A stretch of 64,000 nt of DNA from Paenibacillus solanacearum. Its GTDB lineage: Bacteria > Bacillota > Bacilli > Paenibacillales > NBRC-103111. Shown one piece after another: positions 26,787 through 36,308 of the stretch. Location of the stretch: contig NZ_CAJVAS010000001.1 in NCBI RefSeq assembly GCF_910593845.1, forward strand, positions 1 through 64,000, in the 5' to 3' direction. A model generated the notes under the pieces. It ran no database searches. It had not been told where the DNA came from and saw only the letters and a list, made by a program, of their open reading frames with translations. The stretch's first letter is position 1. The number at the start of each line of letters is the position of its first letter. Position numbers and translations under genes: made by a program.

Positions 26787-27401
26787 ATGGAAAAGGTGGT
26801 TGCCAAGGTGAAGTCATCCTCAATCGTCAAAGATGATATGAAAAAGCGGTTAAAAGGCGTCTACTCTACAGCGGAAAAAAGCAAGCAAGTCACCCTCCAC
26901 ACGCTGCCGGATTTGAAGTATATTGTTATGACAAGGCAAGGGAAGTTCGATATCTGCAAACTGAATGAATCCAATAAAGTATACAAATGCCTGAATCGCA
27001 TCAAGCATTACACGGCAAAGGAACAGAACAGAAATTTTATTATCGGTCCTACGGAGTTCGAATGCGAAGACCGGACGGCCGAAGCGGCATCCATTACGAT
27101 CATGATTTGCGTACCCGATTATTTGGAGGACCGGCAGCCTCATAGCGCGATGATGGACAGTTTAGGCGGTGTCGAACCATCGATTTGCTTCAAAACCATT
27201 CCGGGCGGCACGTTTGCCCAAATATTGCATGAAGGGCCCTATGACGATATGATCCATACGAAAGCGAAATTCGCCGAAGGCATTGCGAGCAAAGGATACG
27301 TACCGGTTGGCGCTCAAACCGAGATTGTGATGAATCCGATGCTTCATCATAACCTTTGCAAGATCATCGTCAGGCAAAGGATTGAAACAAGGACTACTTG
27401 A
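26787..27401 (+). CDS. GyrI-like small-molecule-binding protein
   Basis: About 204 residues, resembling the GyrI-like/SOUL domain that binds small ligands. The typical features are LKYIVMTRQGKFD near the start, EQNRNFIIGPTEFECEDR, and the C-terminal pattern GGTFAQILHEGPYDDMIHTKAKF, then GYVPVGAQTEIVMNP. The start is uncertain: ATG at 26787 has no good ribosome binding site, and GTG at 26808 is preceded by AAAAGGTGG, so the true protein may be seven residues shorter. It follows the kinase-like gene by 20 bases. Confidence 0.72.
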   Translation: MEKVVAKVKSSSIVKDDMKKRLKGVYSTAEKSKQVTLHTLPDLKYIVMTRQGKFDICKLNESNKVYKCLNRIKHYTAKEQNRNFIIGPTEFECEDRTAEAASITIMICVPDYLEDRQPHSAMMDSLGGVEPSICFKTIPGGTFAQILHEGPYDDMIHTKAKFAEGIASKGYVPVGAQTEIVMNPMLHHNLCKIIVRQRIETRTT

Positions 27402-27496
27402 AGGGAGTTCCGATACGAATACGTATTGAGGCCTATCGGAGGATTTATGAGATGATGTTGGGCCGGCCGTAGTGTAGTGATAACGGAGGATGTTTG

Positions 27497-27778
27497 ATGA
27501 AACAAAAGCATAGCGATATGACCAGAAAAACGAAATATTTAATGTATTCCGGATCCGCTTTGTACGCTTTATCGATGGTCATGCGATTTCCATACGTTTG
27601 GCGTTTCGTACTGCTGATCGCCTTGTCGGTTGTACTGACGTTGCTGATCGACGAGCCGATCAAAGGGTTTTGGAGAAAGCTGGTTACGGTCTTCGCCTTC
27701 TTGTTTCTCGTCGGTACGCTGATGGGGCTTGTGCTGATCTTGATCAAGATGGTGCTGATCCTGGGCTGGCCGGCCTGA
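27497..27778 (+). CDS. small membrane protein
   Basis: A 93-residue protein with three membrane segments (about 15-27, 33-53 and 62-90), rich in leucine, valine and methionine, with a conserved-looking IDEPIKGFW loop between the second and third. GGAGG precedes the ATG at 27497. I do not recognise the family. It ends close to a hairpin (27809-27834) and faces the convergent SleB-like gene. Confidence 0.65.
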   Translation: MKQKHSDMTRKTKYLMYSGSALYALSMVMRFPYVWRFVLLIALSVVLTLLIDEPIKGFWRKLVTVFAFLFLVGTLMGLVLILIKMVLILGWPA

Positions 27779-27808
27779 GGCAGGCAGGTTGGATGAAGCG
27801 TGATGAGC

Positions 27809-27834
27809 AAAGGACAGCGGGGAGGCTGTCCTTT
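27809..27834. terminator. hairpin between two convergent genes
   Basis: AAAGGACAGC (27809-27818) pairs perfectly with GCTGTCCTTT (27825-27834) around six bases. The A and T tails on both sides could serve both the upstream plus-strand gene and the minus-strand gene as a bidirectional terminator. Confidence 0.65.
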
Positions 27835-27875
27835 GGCATGAGAGGGTCGATGAACTTCTCGTTTGATGCGGTATG

Positions 27876-28517
27876 TTATCGCGTAAACACGTGGTTGCCG
27901 ATTTTGGCGATGGGGGTACGCGCTTTGCTCCAGGACGCTTTCGCGGTCTTGGGATTGTAATAGTAGAGCGCACCGTTGGTCGGGTCCGAGCCGTTGAGCG
28001 CTTTCTTTGCAGCCGTATAGGCGTCTTCGCTGGGCGACAGCTCGAATTGTCCGTCTTTGACGGCCGAGAATTGGCCGGGCTGTAAAATCACTTCTTCGAT
28101 CGTATCGGGGAAAATGGTGGACTGTACGCGGTTTAATACGACGGCGCCGATCGCAACCTGTCCGTCGAACGATTCGCCTCGCGCTTCGGCGTAAATGATG
28201 CGCGCCAAGTGGTCGAGCGCCGTTTCGGTCGGCGCGGCCGCCTGCTTCAACGAAGAGACGGTGGCTTCGTCGGCCACGCCGTCGGACGGAAGCTTGCGAG
28301 CGGTTTGGAATTGGCGGACGGCTTCGGTCGTCATAGACCCGTAGTAGCCGGTAGTCCCGTTCTTCAAATAACCTAATGCGGTAAGACGCTCTTGCAGATC
28401 AAGCACGTGCTCGTTCCGTGCTCCTTTCTTCATCGGTTCGGCGGATGCGGTTTCGATCGCGGACACCGTTCCGGCGATGCCGGCAAATAAGGATAAAACG
28501 ATCGCAGCTTTGTTCAA
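27876..28517 (-). CDS. SleB-like spore cortex/cell wall hydrolase
   Basis: A 213-residue exported protein. A signal peptide covers about the first 27 residues (ends SAIETASA). A peptidoglycan-binding domain follows (RNEHVLDLQERLTALGYL to AVRQFQTARKLPSDG), then a Hydrolase_2 domain with the catalytic glutamate in RIIYAEARGESFDGQVAIGAVVLNRV. Such enzymes cut peptidoglycan during spore germination or cell wall turnover. It is shorter than B. subtilis SleB but has the same order of domains. No partner ypeB is seen nearby. GGAGGTAAC precedes the ATG. Confidence 0.88.
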   Translation of the reverse strand: MNKAAIVLSLFAGIAGTVSAIETASAEPMKKGARNEHVLDLQERLTALGYLKNGTTGYYGSMTTEAVRQFQTARKLPSDGVADEATVSSLKQAAAPTETALDHLARIIYAEARGESFDGQVAIGAVVLNRVQSTIFPDTIEEVILQPGQFSAVKDGQFELSPSEDAYTAAKKALNGSDPTNGALYYYNPKTAKASWSKARTPIAKIGNHVFTR

Positions 28518-28792
28518 AATCCGGTTACCTCCTCTTTTTCAATGGTCCGTGCCAGGCGCCAAATACGGAGCGCAAGGGACGGACGTTTTTGCGAAAGGGC
28601 GTTAATCGGTTGCGGAAGCGGCTCGTCTACACGTTTCGAAGACCGGTTCGAAATTTTGTCCATCGTCCGGAAAATGAATCCAAAAGGTAGGAAAGACGCA
28701 GGTTCCGGATTGGTTTTGTCCATGGACTTGAATTTGTATTATGTTACATTTGTAAATGCACATAACAAATGACATCAAAGAAGGTCAGAGCA

Positions 28793-30061
28793 ATGGACGC
28801 GTGGAAGCGCAATTTGTACATCTTATGGTTCGGCAATTTTTTTTGCACGGCCGGGTTCAGCATGATCGTTCCGTTTTTACCGCTATACGTACAGGAGCTG
28901 GGCATTCATGACGAGAAGCAGGCTGCCTTGTGGTCCGCCTTCATCTTTGGGATTAATCATGTGATGGTCGCGCTCGTGTCTCCATTCTGGGGGAAAATGT
29001 CGGATACGTATGGGCAGAAGACGGCGATGATCCGCTCGGGTTTCGGACTGACGATCATTATCGTATGCATGGGGCTCGTCCATACGCCATGGCAGCTGCT
29101 GCTGCTGCGAGCCGTTTTCGGAACGATGGCCGGGTTCTCGACATCCTCCGTCGCGCTTATGGCCATTGAAACGCCCAAAAGCGAGGTAGGCAAGGCGTTA
29201 GGAACGCTGCAGACAGGACAGGTGACGGGGCAGCTTCTCGGACCGCTCCTGGGCGGGGTGATGGCGGAATGGTTCGGCATGCGTAACTCGTTCTTTCTCA
29301 CCGGGCTGTTCCTGTTGATCGCTACCGTGCTCGTCGTTTTCGGGGTAAAAGAATCCAGGTCCTACGAGAAGTTCCGATTCCGGCGCAAACGATCCGCCGA
29401 GAGCCACGAACCGTTACAGGCAAAGCCGGCTCCGCAACGATCCAAGCCGACACTGCGCGAAGTTGTCAGGCAGTCGCCTGTGATCGTCGCGTTATTCCTT
29501 TCGACCTATTTGATCGCTGCGAGCTTTCAGAGCATCAGCCCGATCATTTCGCTATACGTCAAAAGCATGCATGTTGAAGATCACGTCGAGCTGATGGCCG
29601 GCCTCATCTTCGCTTCGAGCGCGCTGGGCACGGTGCTGGCCGCGCCGCAGCTGGGCAAATGGGGCGATCGATACGGGCATATGACCGTATTGCTGTGCTG
29701 CTTGCTGCTCATCTCGATTCTGTATATACCGCAGGCCCGCATCTCCGACCCGTGGATATTGATGGGGACCCGCTTCTTGACAGGCTTGTGTGTCGGCGGA
29801 TTGATCCCGTCGATCAGCTCGATGCTGCGGCGGTTGACGCCGAAGAGCATTCAGGGCAGCGTCTTCGCTTACAATGCCAGCGCCAATTCGTTAGGCAACG
29901 TGTCCGGCGCGCTGTTCGGCGGGATCGTGGCCAGCAGCTTCGGTATTCCGATCGTGTTCTATATCATTGCCGGCGTGTTTTTCGTCCATTTTCTGCTGCT
30001 GATTCCGCAATATGGAAAATTGGAGAAAGCGGCGATAAAACGGGAGAATGCGTCCAATTAG
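28793..30061 (+). CDS. MFS transporter, multidrug-type
   Basis: A 422-residue membrane protein with 12 membrane segments of the major facilitator superfamily, with GKMSDTYGQKTAMI as motif A and GTMAGFSTSSVALMAIETP and GKALGTLQTGQVTGQLLGPLLGG typical of the multidrug-resistance group. A long, charged cytoplasmic loop (residues about 195-235) joins the two halves. The ATG at 28793 follows AGAAGGTCAG; the upstream frame to 28769 would add eight residues without a ribosome binding site. Substrate unknown. Confidence 0.88.
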   Translation: MDAWKRNLYILWFGNFFCTAGFSMIVPFLPLYVQELGIHDEKQAALWSAFIFGINHVMVALVSPFWGKMSDTYGQKTAMIRSGFGLTIIIVCMGLVHTPWQLLLLRAVFGTMAGFSTSSVALMAIETPKSEVGKALGTLQTGQVTGQLLGPLLGGVMAEWFGMRNSFFLTGLFLLIATVLVVFGVKESRSYEKFRFRRKRSAESHEPLQAKPAPQRSKPTLREVVRQSPVIVALFLSTYLIAASFQSISPIISLYVKSMHVEDHVELMAGLIFASSALGTVLAAPQLGKWGDRYGHMTVLLCCLLLISILYIPQARISDPWILMGTRFLTGLCVGGLIPSISSMLRRLTPKSIQGSVFAYNASANSLGNVSGALFGGIVASSFGIPIVFYIIAGVFFVHFLLLIPQYGKLEKAAIKRENASN

Positions 30062-30126
30062 ACGCCCCGCCGCGTAAAGAAGCCATAAGTTGTGACAAAA
30101 CGTTTAAATAGGGTGATTTTTCCGCC

Positions 30127-30161
30127 AAACCGTGCTACATTGGGCATAGCGCGGTTTTTTT
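30127..30161 (+). terminator. intrinsic terminator after the MFS gene
   Basis: AAACCGTGCTA (30127-30137) pairs with TAGCGCGGTTT (30147-30157), one G-T type mismatch, followed by a T-run to 30161. Confidence 0.8.
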
Positions 30162-30243
30162 GTGCACTTCAACGAGAATGAATGCGGGTGTTTTTCGCAT
30201 AGGTACAAGCCCAATGAATAAGACATAAAGGGGATATTCGGCT

Positions 30244-31971
30244 TTGAAAAAGAAACGGCTCATTACATGGACGCTCGCTCTGTCGATGCTGGCGTCGGGG
30301 GCGCAGGCGGCCGGGGCGCAAGTCTCCGGCACGACCGTGCATTTGCGGTTTACGGACGATCGGCAGGCCGCAGAAGTGAACGGCGCCGAGGTGCAGTTGG
30401 ATGTTCCGGCGCAAGAGGTAAACGGCAGCATGTATGTCCCGATCCGCTGGGTTGGAGAGCTGCTCGGCTTTCCGGTCGCGTGGAACGCCGAACGCCGCTC
30501 CGTGGGACTGACGGCGCCGAAGGCTTATGTGGAGTGGGAGCTTGAACGCGGCGTAGCTTCCGTCAACGGGACGGAAAGTCCGCTGGAGGAAATCGCTTTA
30601 ATAGCGGACGGCGCGCTGCTGGTGAAGCTGGATTGGATCGCTCCTTATATGAACGCTGCGTGCATCTACGATTCAAATGACAGCCGCGTGGAGCTCGTCT
30701 ACGTTCAGCCGACCGACCGCGCGTATCGCGAGTCGGATTATCCCGGCGACACGCAGCCGAACTCGCGGCCGATCGCCATCTTTGCGACGGACAAAGCGGT
30801 ATACCGGATCGGCGAGCCGGTCGCTTATATCGATTTAAGCTATGACCCCGATTCCGAGGGACTGCCCAAATACGAATGGAAGGGCAAGCAGGACGCGTTC
30901 TTCGAGCCCGGAACGTATCCGGTATCGCTGCGGATTACCGATCCGCACGGCGTATGGAGCGAGATGTTCACACAAGAGATCACTGTCATCGACGAGGTGT
31001 TCCATACGAAGAACGAGTTCCCTTGGTATGCGAAGCCGGCCGGTTCCTTCGTTAAGGACGAGTCGGCGGCCTGGCAGCGGCAGCTGGCGGAAGCGCCCCG
31101 GCTATCCGCCATCGTCACGATACCGGAGGAACGCAAGCTGATTGTGAGCGGCGCCGAGCCTGCGCTTGACCGGATCGGAATCGTCGCTCAGGAACAGGTT
31201 GACGGCAAAGCGAGGATCGTATCGCAGCATGTGAACGCCATGGCGCAGCCGGTGCGATTCGCTGCGGTGATTCAAAATCCGGATAAGGCCCGCACGCTGA
31301 CGGTGCGTGTCGCCCGCGCGGGCAGCCTGCAGCCGACGCTGCTGCACCGGAATAACGTGCGACAGGCTGCCGTCGACTTTATGACCAAGGCGCCTGCGGA
31401 CGAGACGCTGGAGATCAAGCCGGGGGAGACGGCGACGCTGGAGCAGTACGCGCTATATGCCGGAGAAGGATTCGCCAGCATCAGCGATATCGAGACGGAC
31501 GGTCCGGCCCGCATCGGCTTTATCGCCGGGAAGGCGAATGAGCCGATCCCGCCGCTGTCATCGGCGTCAGCGCCGGAGCAGGGACAAGCCCGCAGCCCGA
31601 TCGCCGTGAGCTCCCATGCCGCCGTTCGGATGGACGCTGATGCGGATGCGCAGCACTTGACCGGACTGGCGCAGTGGACGTTCGGCGAGCAGCGTTACGA
31701 CGGCGCGGGGATGACCTATTCGCTGCGCTTGTACCACCCGCGTCCCGCAGCACTGGCAATGCAGGTCAAGAACGGCGTCGCCGACGGGACGCTGATCGTG
31801 AACGGGACGGTCGTTCCGCTGCCGCAAGGTGGGATGACGGATCAAGACGGCGCTTTCCTGTTCTACCGGACAACCGGTCTGGAGGCATCGGTCGAGATCG
31901 AGTGGATGCCTGCACCGGGGAGCAAAGAGCCGGTGGAATGGCTTCTGTATCCGCTGGAACCCAAAAAGTAA
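30244..31971 (+). CDS. secreted protein with copper-amine-oxidase-N-like domain (copy 1)
   Basis: A 575-residue exported protein. The signal peptide ends about residue 25 (ASGAQAAGA). Residues about 30-90 resemble the copper amine oxidase N-terminal domain, common in Paenibacillus surface proteins, with YVPIRWVGELLGFPVAWNAE. A PKD-like domain follows (about 175-255, IAIFATDKAVYRIGEPVAYIDLSYDPD and GTYPVSLRITDPHGVWSE). The remainder is a beta-rich region of unknown role. Start is TTG at 30244 after AAAGGGG. The gene at 32002 is a close paralogue with the same domain order, so the pair arose by tandem duplication. It is probably a cell-envelope protein; no catalytic residues can be pointed out. 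Confidence 0.82.
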   Translation: MKKKRLITWTLALSMLASGAQAAGAQVSGTTVHLRFTDDRQAAEVNGAEVQLDVPAQEVNGSMYVPIRWVGELLGFPVAWNAERRSVGLTAPKAYVEWELERGVASVNGTESPLEEIALIADGALLVKLDWIAPYMNAACIYDSNDSRVELVYVQPTDRAYRESDYPGDTQPNSRPIAIFATDKAVYRIGEPVAYIDLSYDPDSEGLPKYEWKGKQDAFFEPGTYPVSLRITDPHGVWSEMFTQEITVIDEVFHTKNEFPWYAKPAGSFVKDESAAWQRQLAEAPRLSAIVTIPEERKLIVSGAEPALDRIGIVAQEQVDGKARIVSQHVNAMAQPVRFAAVIQNPDKARTLTVRVARAGSLQPTLLHRNNVRQAAVDFMTKAPADETLEIKPGETATLEQYALYAGEGFASISDIETDGPARIGFIAGKANEPIPPLSSASAPEQGQARSPIAVSSHAAVRMDADADAQHLTGLAQWTFGEQRYDGAGMTYSLRLYHPRPAALAMQVKNGVADGTLIVNGTVVPLPQGGMTDQDGAFLFYRTTGLEASVEIEWMPAPGSKEPVEWLLYPLEPKK

Positions 31972-32001
31972 CGTTGCAGACAGAAAGGAATTTGTTTACT
32001 C

Positions 32002-33795
32002 ATGCGAACATTTCGTCACATGCTGCTGACCTTGATCGTCGCAGGTTTTCTTACCGTATCGACCGGGCAAGCCGCTATCGCAGCGGTTCCGGAAAATATG
32101 CAGCTGCTGCTGTACCCGGGGAGCTCCACCTTTTACGTGAACGGGTCCAAGACGGAAGCGGATATCGGGCTGGCGGAACGAAACGGGCATTATTACTTGC
32201 CCGCGGCCAAGCTGCAGGACTGGTTCGGCATTCCGGTGAAATGGAACGAGGGCAAAGGCGCCGTGCAGTTGACAACGCCTGCGGCGTTCGTGGAAGTGCT
32301 CCTTCCCGGACAAGAGCTGCTCGTTAACGGAGCTTCCCTTAACAAGGACAATAGGAACAAAGACAATAGGAGCAAAGACAATATCGTGCTGGTGCAAAAC
32401 GACCGACTGTATCTTGAACTGAAATGGCTGGAGCAGTTCATTTCGTTCCGCTCGAATATCGATGCGAAGCTGCAGCGCGTCGAGCTGCGGTATATTAAGC
32501 CGGCGGAAGGCACGTTGTTTCAGAACGATACGCTGCCGAACGTGAAGCCGGTGGCGAAGTTTTCGGTGGACAAGGAGTCTTACCGGATCGGCGAGCCGAT
32601 CCGCTACAGCAATCTCAGCTATGATCCAAAGGGGACCGGGCTGACGGAGATCGACTGGACGGGCAACGCGGAGGCGATCTTCACGCCGGGACTGTATAAG
32701 GTATCGCTTCAGGTAAAAGACGGAGTCGGCAATTACAGCGAGACGTTTTCCCGCAATGTCCTGGTGAAGGACGAGCCGTTTCTGGATGAATTCGAGTACA
32801 AGGTGTACCACGAGCCGGTAGGCACGTACGTGCTGGAGGAAGAAGCGGTGCTTCGCAAATATTTGCGCGACATTCCGCAGCTGCCTCTGGAGGAGCGCAA
32901 GCCGACAGATCGGCCGCTCATCGTCAGCGACAGCCCGGAGACGTTTACGGAGAAAGGCATATTGTACCAAGAGCTCGTCAACGGCAAGGCGCGGTTGTAT
33001 GCGGATCACGTCAACGGAACGGGTAAGAAGATGAAGCTGGCCATTCTCGTCCGCAATCCGAGCACGGACCGCTCCGTCACGGTCAAGACGACGAATCACG
33101 GGGAAGTGTATCCTTCGATCTATGCGAATTTGATCGGCAACGAAGCGACGATCGAGTTTCTGCAGGGCGGCAAAGCTCCGCAATCGATGGTGCTGCGCCC
33201 GCAGGAGACCGCTTATTTCAAGCTGTATCCCGGCTTTTATCCCGATCAAGGGATGAATCTGATCTATGATGTGGAGACGGATGGCGATGCATATTTCTCC
33301 TTCGTGGCGATGGAGCCGGACGATGAGATCGCAGACGTCAGCCTGTACCCGCATTTGCCGTACAAGGGCAATGTCAGAGGCACGTTCACCGGCTCGGAGG
33401 TGCAGTGGAAGGTCGACGCCTCGAAGGTCGCGAAACCTTCCAGCTTCCAGCTCGGCGACGGGACCAGCGACCGCTTCGTGACGGGTTATGATTTCTTCGA
33501 GAAACGGCCGGCGCTCAATCTCGGCAATTACGGCGTCGTCTACAACATTCACGTCGAGAAGCCACAGGCGATGTCGGTATTGATCCTTCCTCGCGGCGGC
33601 GTATTCAAAGGGCCGTTCAAGGTGAACGGCAAGATCGTGCAAACGCCGCCGTCCGGCGTCATGACGGACTATACGGGTTACACGATCATAGCAAGAACGA
33701 ACGGCACGGAGCCGTCGCTGGACATCGAATTCTCGCCGGCGGCAGGCTCGGCGTTCCCGATCGATATTATTTTTTATCCGATGAATCGCAAATAA
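32002..33795 (+). CDS. secreted protein with copper-amine-oxidase-N-like domain (copy 2)
   Basis: A 597-residue paralogue of the preceding gene, with a signal peptide (ends about residue 30, AAIAAVP), the same N-terminal domain (YYLPAAKLQDWFGIPVKWNEG), the same PKD-like pattern (FSVDKESYRIGEPIRYSNLSYDPK) and the same C-terminal layout (MQVK/VNGTVV in copy 1, FKVNGKIVQTPPSG here). An insertion of NKDNR repeats lies at about residues 114-128. It begins 30 bases after copy 1, so both are likely one operon. A strong terminator follows at 33833. Confidence 0.82.
   Translation: MRTFRHMLLTLIVAGFLTVSTGQAAIAAVPENMQLLLYPGSSTFYVNGSKTEADIGLAERNGHYYLPAAKLQDWFGIPVKWNEGKGAVQLTTPAAFVEVLLPGQELLVNGASLNKDNRNKDNRSKDNIVLVQNDRLYLELKWLEQFISFRSNIDAKLQRVELRYIKPAEGTLFQNDTLPNVKPVAKFSVDKESYRIGEPIRYSNLSYDPKGTGLTEIDWTGNAEAIFTPGLYKVSLQVKDGVGNYSETFSRNVLVKDEPFLDEFEYKVYHEPVGTYVLEEEAVLRKYLRDIPQLPLEERKPTDRPLIVSDSPETFTEKGILYQELVNGKARLYADHVNGTGKKMKLAILVRNPSTDRSVTVKTTNHGEVYPSIYANLIGNEATIEFLQGGKAPQSMVLRPQETAYFKLYPGFYPDQGMNLIYDVETDGDAYFSFVAMEPDDEIADVSLYPHLPYKGNVRGTFTGSEVQWKVDASKVAKPSSFQLGDGTSDRFVTGYDFFEKRPALNLGNYGVVYNIHVEKPQAMSVLILPRGGVFKGPFKVNGKIVQTPPSGVMTDYTGYTIIARTNGTEPSLDIEFSPAAGSAFPIDIIFYPMNRK
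32341..32385 (+). repeat. three tandem 15-bp repeats inside the copy 2 gene
   Basis: The unit AACAAGGACAATAGG occurs three times with small changes, encoding NKDNR, NKDNR, SKDNI. Copy 1 lacks this insertion. The number of units could vary between strains by slippage. Confidence 0.85.
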
Positions 33796-33832
33796 AGAAC
33801 TCATCCATACCTCCTTAAGGGGACGAAACGAC

Positions 33833-33861
33833 AAAGGGCGCGGGCGATCCGCGCCTTTTTT
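33833..33861 (+). terminator. intrinsic terminator after the paralogue pair
   Basis: AAAGGGCGCGG pairs with CCGCGCCTTTTT (one bulge) around six bases, followed by a T-run to 33861. Confidence 0.85.
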
Positions 33862-33948
33862 GTTGATAACGGCTATTGCCATCGTTCCGCCGGCTGTATA
33901 CAATCGGACTTATACATGACTCTCTATAGTTAGAGGAGGGATGGCCGG

Positions 33949-34449
33949 ATGTCCTCTTCCATATGGACGTCGGGCATCGGGCTGCTTCTGATGATCGCAG
34001 CTGCGGCTGGCGCGTTGATGGCCGGGACGGCCATCCTTACGGCTCGACGGCGAAGAAGGCCGGGCGGATGGAAGCACGCCGGATGGATAGCGTTGGCGGC
34101 TGCGGCGCTGCTGGCCGCAGTGGTGCAATACGGCGCCGTCTTGGGAAGCGCGATCGGCATGGAGTACCCGCTCTCGGTACCCAAGGCGCTCATTGCGCTG
34201 GAAACGGGCAAGGCGCGGCTTGTTCCGCTCACTTCGGACGCAGTCCGGCTCGTCGGGAGAAGAGGTCCGGCCGAGCGGGAGCTGACGGCGTTCCTGGCAG
34301 AACGCGGCTGGCGGTTCGTGGAGCAGACCGATGCGGGATTCACCTATGCCCAAGGGGATGCGACGCTAACCGTGCATTCTCGCTTCCGGCGCGGCTATTG
34401 GTGGCATGAGCTGGACCGGTCCCCGAGCATGAATCCGGCCCCGGAATAA
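33949..34449 (+). CDS. membrane protein of unknown function
   Basis: A 166-residue protein with two N-terminal membrane segments (about 7-32 and 46-67), separated by an arginine-rich loop (TARRRRRPGGW) and followed by a soluble domain of about 95 residues (LTAFLAERGWRFVEQTDAGFTYAQGD). I do not recognise the family. GAGGAGGG stands before the ATG. It is alone between a terminator and the SDR gene, with a 221-base gap after it that contains no convincing gene. Confidence 0.7.
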   Translation: MSSSIWTSGIGLLLMIAAAAGALMAGTAILTARRRRRPGGWKHAGWIALAAAALLAAVVQYGAVLGSAIGMEYPLSVPKALIALETGKARLVPLTSDAVRLVGRRGPAERELTAFLAERGWRFVEQTDAGFTYAQGDATLTVHSRFRRGYWWHELDRSPSMNPAPE

Positions 34450-34670
34450 TCGAAGCTTGGAACACCAGCCGTTTAGAGCGCAAACCGGTTGGTATCAGGT
34501 TCCCGGCGGGCCGCCGTTTCGCATGTTCGCTTCGCCGGCTTGCTCGTGCTGCTCACAGATCGTCAAACGGCAATTTGCGACGCTGATACAGGACCGCGTA
34601 ATCATAAATTGTTCTACAGGTTATGAAGTGGAGATCATCTACTCACAACAAATGAAGGAGGTTAGCATCT

Positions 34671-35444
34671 ATGGGCAAGCTTAACGGGCGTATTGCGATT
34701 GTGACCGGCGCCAGCCGCCGGATCGGCATCGGCACGGCCATTTGTCAGGCGCTTGCGAAGGAAGGTGCAGACATTCTGTTCACCTATTGGCAGGCGTATG
34801 ACCGGTCGATGGAATGGGGCGAAGACCGCGATTGGCCGGATCGGCTCGTCGAGATGCTTCAGCAGGAAGGCGTCCGTGCCGCAGGCATGGAGCTCGACCT
34901 GTCTCAACCGGAAGCCCCGGGGCAGCTGCTCGATCATGCGGCGCAAACCCTGGGCCAACCGTCCATCCTCGTCAACAATGCGACCCATTCGACGAATGAC
35001 GGTTTTCGCCGGCTCACCGCCGAAATTTTGGACGCCCACTATACGGTTAACATTCGCGGCACGTGCCTGCTCTGTGCCGAATTTGCCCGCCGGTTCGCTC
35101 TTCCGGAAGGCGGACGCATCATCAATATGGTATCCGGCCAGGATAAAGGCCCAATGCCAGGCGAGCTGGCTTACGTCGCGACGAAAGGCGCTATTTCGGC
35201 GTTCACCGTCACTTTGGCTGCCGAGCTGGCGCCGCTCCGGATTACGGTCAATGCCGTCGACCCCGGACCTACCGATTCCGGCTGGATGAACGATGAGGTC
35301 AAACGATACCTGCTGCCTAAATTTCCGATGGAACGTATCGGACAGCCAAGCGACGCCGCACGGCTTATTCAGTTTTTGGCTTCGGACGATGCGGCCTGGA
35401 TCACAGGGCAAATCATTCATTCCGACGGTGGATTTCGCGATTAG
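34671..35444 (+). CDS. SDR-family oxidoreductase
   Basis: A 257-residue short-chain dehydrogenase/reductase. The nucleotide-binding motif reads TGASRRIGIGTAI, the N-A motif LVNNAT, and the catalytic YxxxK is YVATK at about residue 168; the C-terminus has the usual DPGPTDSGW and ITGQIIHSDGG segments. Substrate unknown; many such enzymes act on sugars or 3-oxo lipids. GGAGG precedes the ATG. An AraC regulator follows in the same direction with a gap of 66 bases, then carbohydrate genes, so a sugar-related role is plausible but not shown. Confidence 0.88.
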   Translation: MGKLNGRIAIVTGASRRIGIGTAICQALAKEGADILFTYWQAYDRSMEWGEDRDWPDRLVEMLQQEGVRAAGMELDLSQPEAPGQLLDHAAQTLGQPSILVNNATHSTNDGFRRLTAEILDAHYTVNIRGTCLLCAEFARRFALPEGGRIINMVSGQDKGPMPGELAYVATKGAISAFTVTLAAELAPLRITVNAVDPGPTDSGWMNDEVKRYLLPKFPMERIGQPSDAARLIQFLASDDAAWITGQIIHSDGGFRD

Positions 35445-35510
35445 ATCGCGGCTGCGGCACGGAACGCGCTGCGCAATAGGCGGTAGGGAAATGAATTAGG
35501 AGGATGCAGC

Positions 35511-36308
35511 TTGAATACATCGTTCGATATACGAAGCTTCATCGGATCGCATAACGCAGATTGGTTCGATGACCGGCTTCATCGGCATTCGACCATTGAA
35601 TTCAGTGTGGTGCTCGAAGGGCGCGGCATGTTCATCACGGGACAGCGCGAGTACCCGGTCGAAGTCGGGCACGTCGTGGTCATTCCGGCGAATTACGAGC
35701 ATCGCTTCGCTGCCGTCACGAAGGTGCGCTTCGGCGTCATCCATCTGAGCCATATCCCGGCACAGCTTAGCGATTTGCTCGACAAGCTGGGCTGCTATGG
35801 AGAGCATCCGCGGCTGGTTGCGTTGTCGAGGATCGATAAAGACCGGTTTGAGCGGCTGTTCCGCGAGTGGCTTTTTTTAAAGTCCTCGTCTTTCAAGGAC
35901 AAGCCCCGGAACTATATCGCATGGATGGAAATGCTGCTGTTGTTCTTGAGCGAGCATTCGCAGACGGATTTGCAGGCGATGACGGTGACCAAGGCGGCCG
36001 ACTACATTCGCGAGCATTTGCGTGAAAACGTGCATATCCGCGACTTGGCCGAATTAACGGGGCTGACGAATGCTGGCTTCCGCCGGCTGTTCGAGCAAAT
36101 ATACGATATGAGCCCCAAACAGTTTCAGCAGCAGTGCCGGATGAACGAAGCCAAGTGGCTGTTGAACTCATCGGATAAAAGCATCGAGGAAATTGCGGAG
36201 AAGGTCGGCTTCATCAAGCTGCATTCCTTCTCGCAATGGTTTAAAAAGAAAGAAGGCGTATCCCCGTCCATATGGCGGAAAACGCAGCAGATCGACGTGC
36301 CGAAGTGA
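35511..36308 (+). CDS. AraC-family transcriptional regulator with cupin sensor
   Basis: A 265-residue regulator. Residues 1-100 form a cupin-type ligand-binding domain (RHSTIEFSVVLEGRG and VGHVVVIPANYEHRF). The C-terminal 100 residues hold two helix-turn-helix motifs of the AraC type (IRDLAELTGLTNAGFRRLFEQ and SIEEIAEKVGFIKLHSFSQWFKKKEGVSP). Start is TTG at 35511 after GGAGG. It lies upstream of the DUF4091 gene and may control that gene or the SDR gene. Its ligand is unknown, most likely a sugar or oligosaccharide. Confidence 0.88.
   Translation: MNTSFDIRSFIGSHNADWFDDRLHRHSTIEFSVVLEGRGMFITGQREYPVEVGHVVVIPANYEHRFAAVTKVRFGVIHLSHIPAQLSDLLDKLGCYGEHPRLVALSRIDKDRFERLFREWLFLKSSSFKDKPRNYIAWMEMLLLFLSEHSQTDLQAMTVTKAADYIREHLRENVHIRDLAELTGLTNAGFRRLFEQIYDMSPKQFQQQCRMNEAKWLLNSSDKSIEEIAEKVGFIKLHSFSQWFKKKEGVSPSIWRKTQQIDVPK

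Noticed and set aside
31996..33903. Long minus-strand open frame of 635 residues
   Set aside because: It lies opposite the secreted paralogue at 32002, is arginine-rich, has no domain, and such frames are common opposite GC-rich genes.
34457..34684. Open frame of 75 residues before the SDR gene
   Set aside because: No ribosome binding site, and it overlaps the start of the certain SDR gene.
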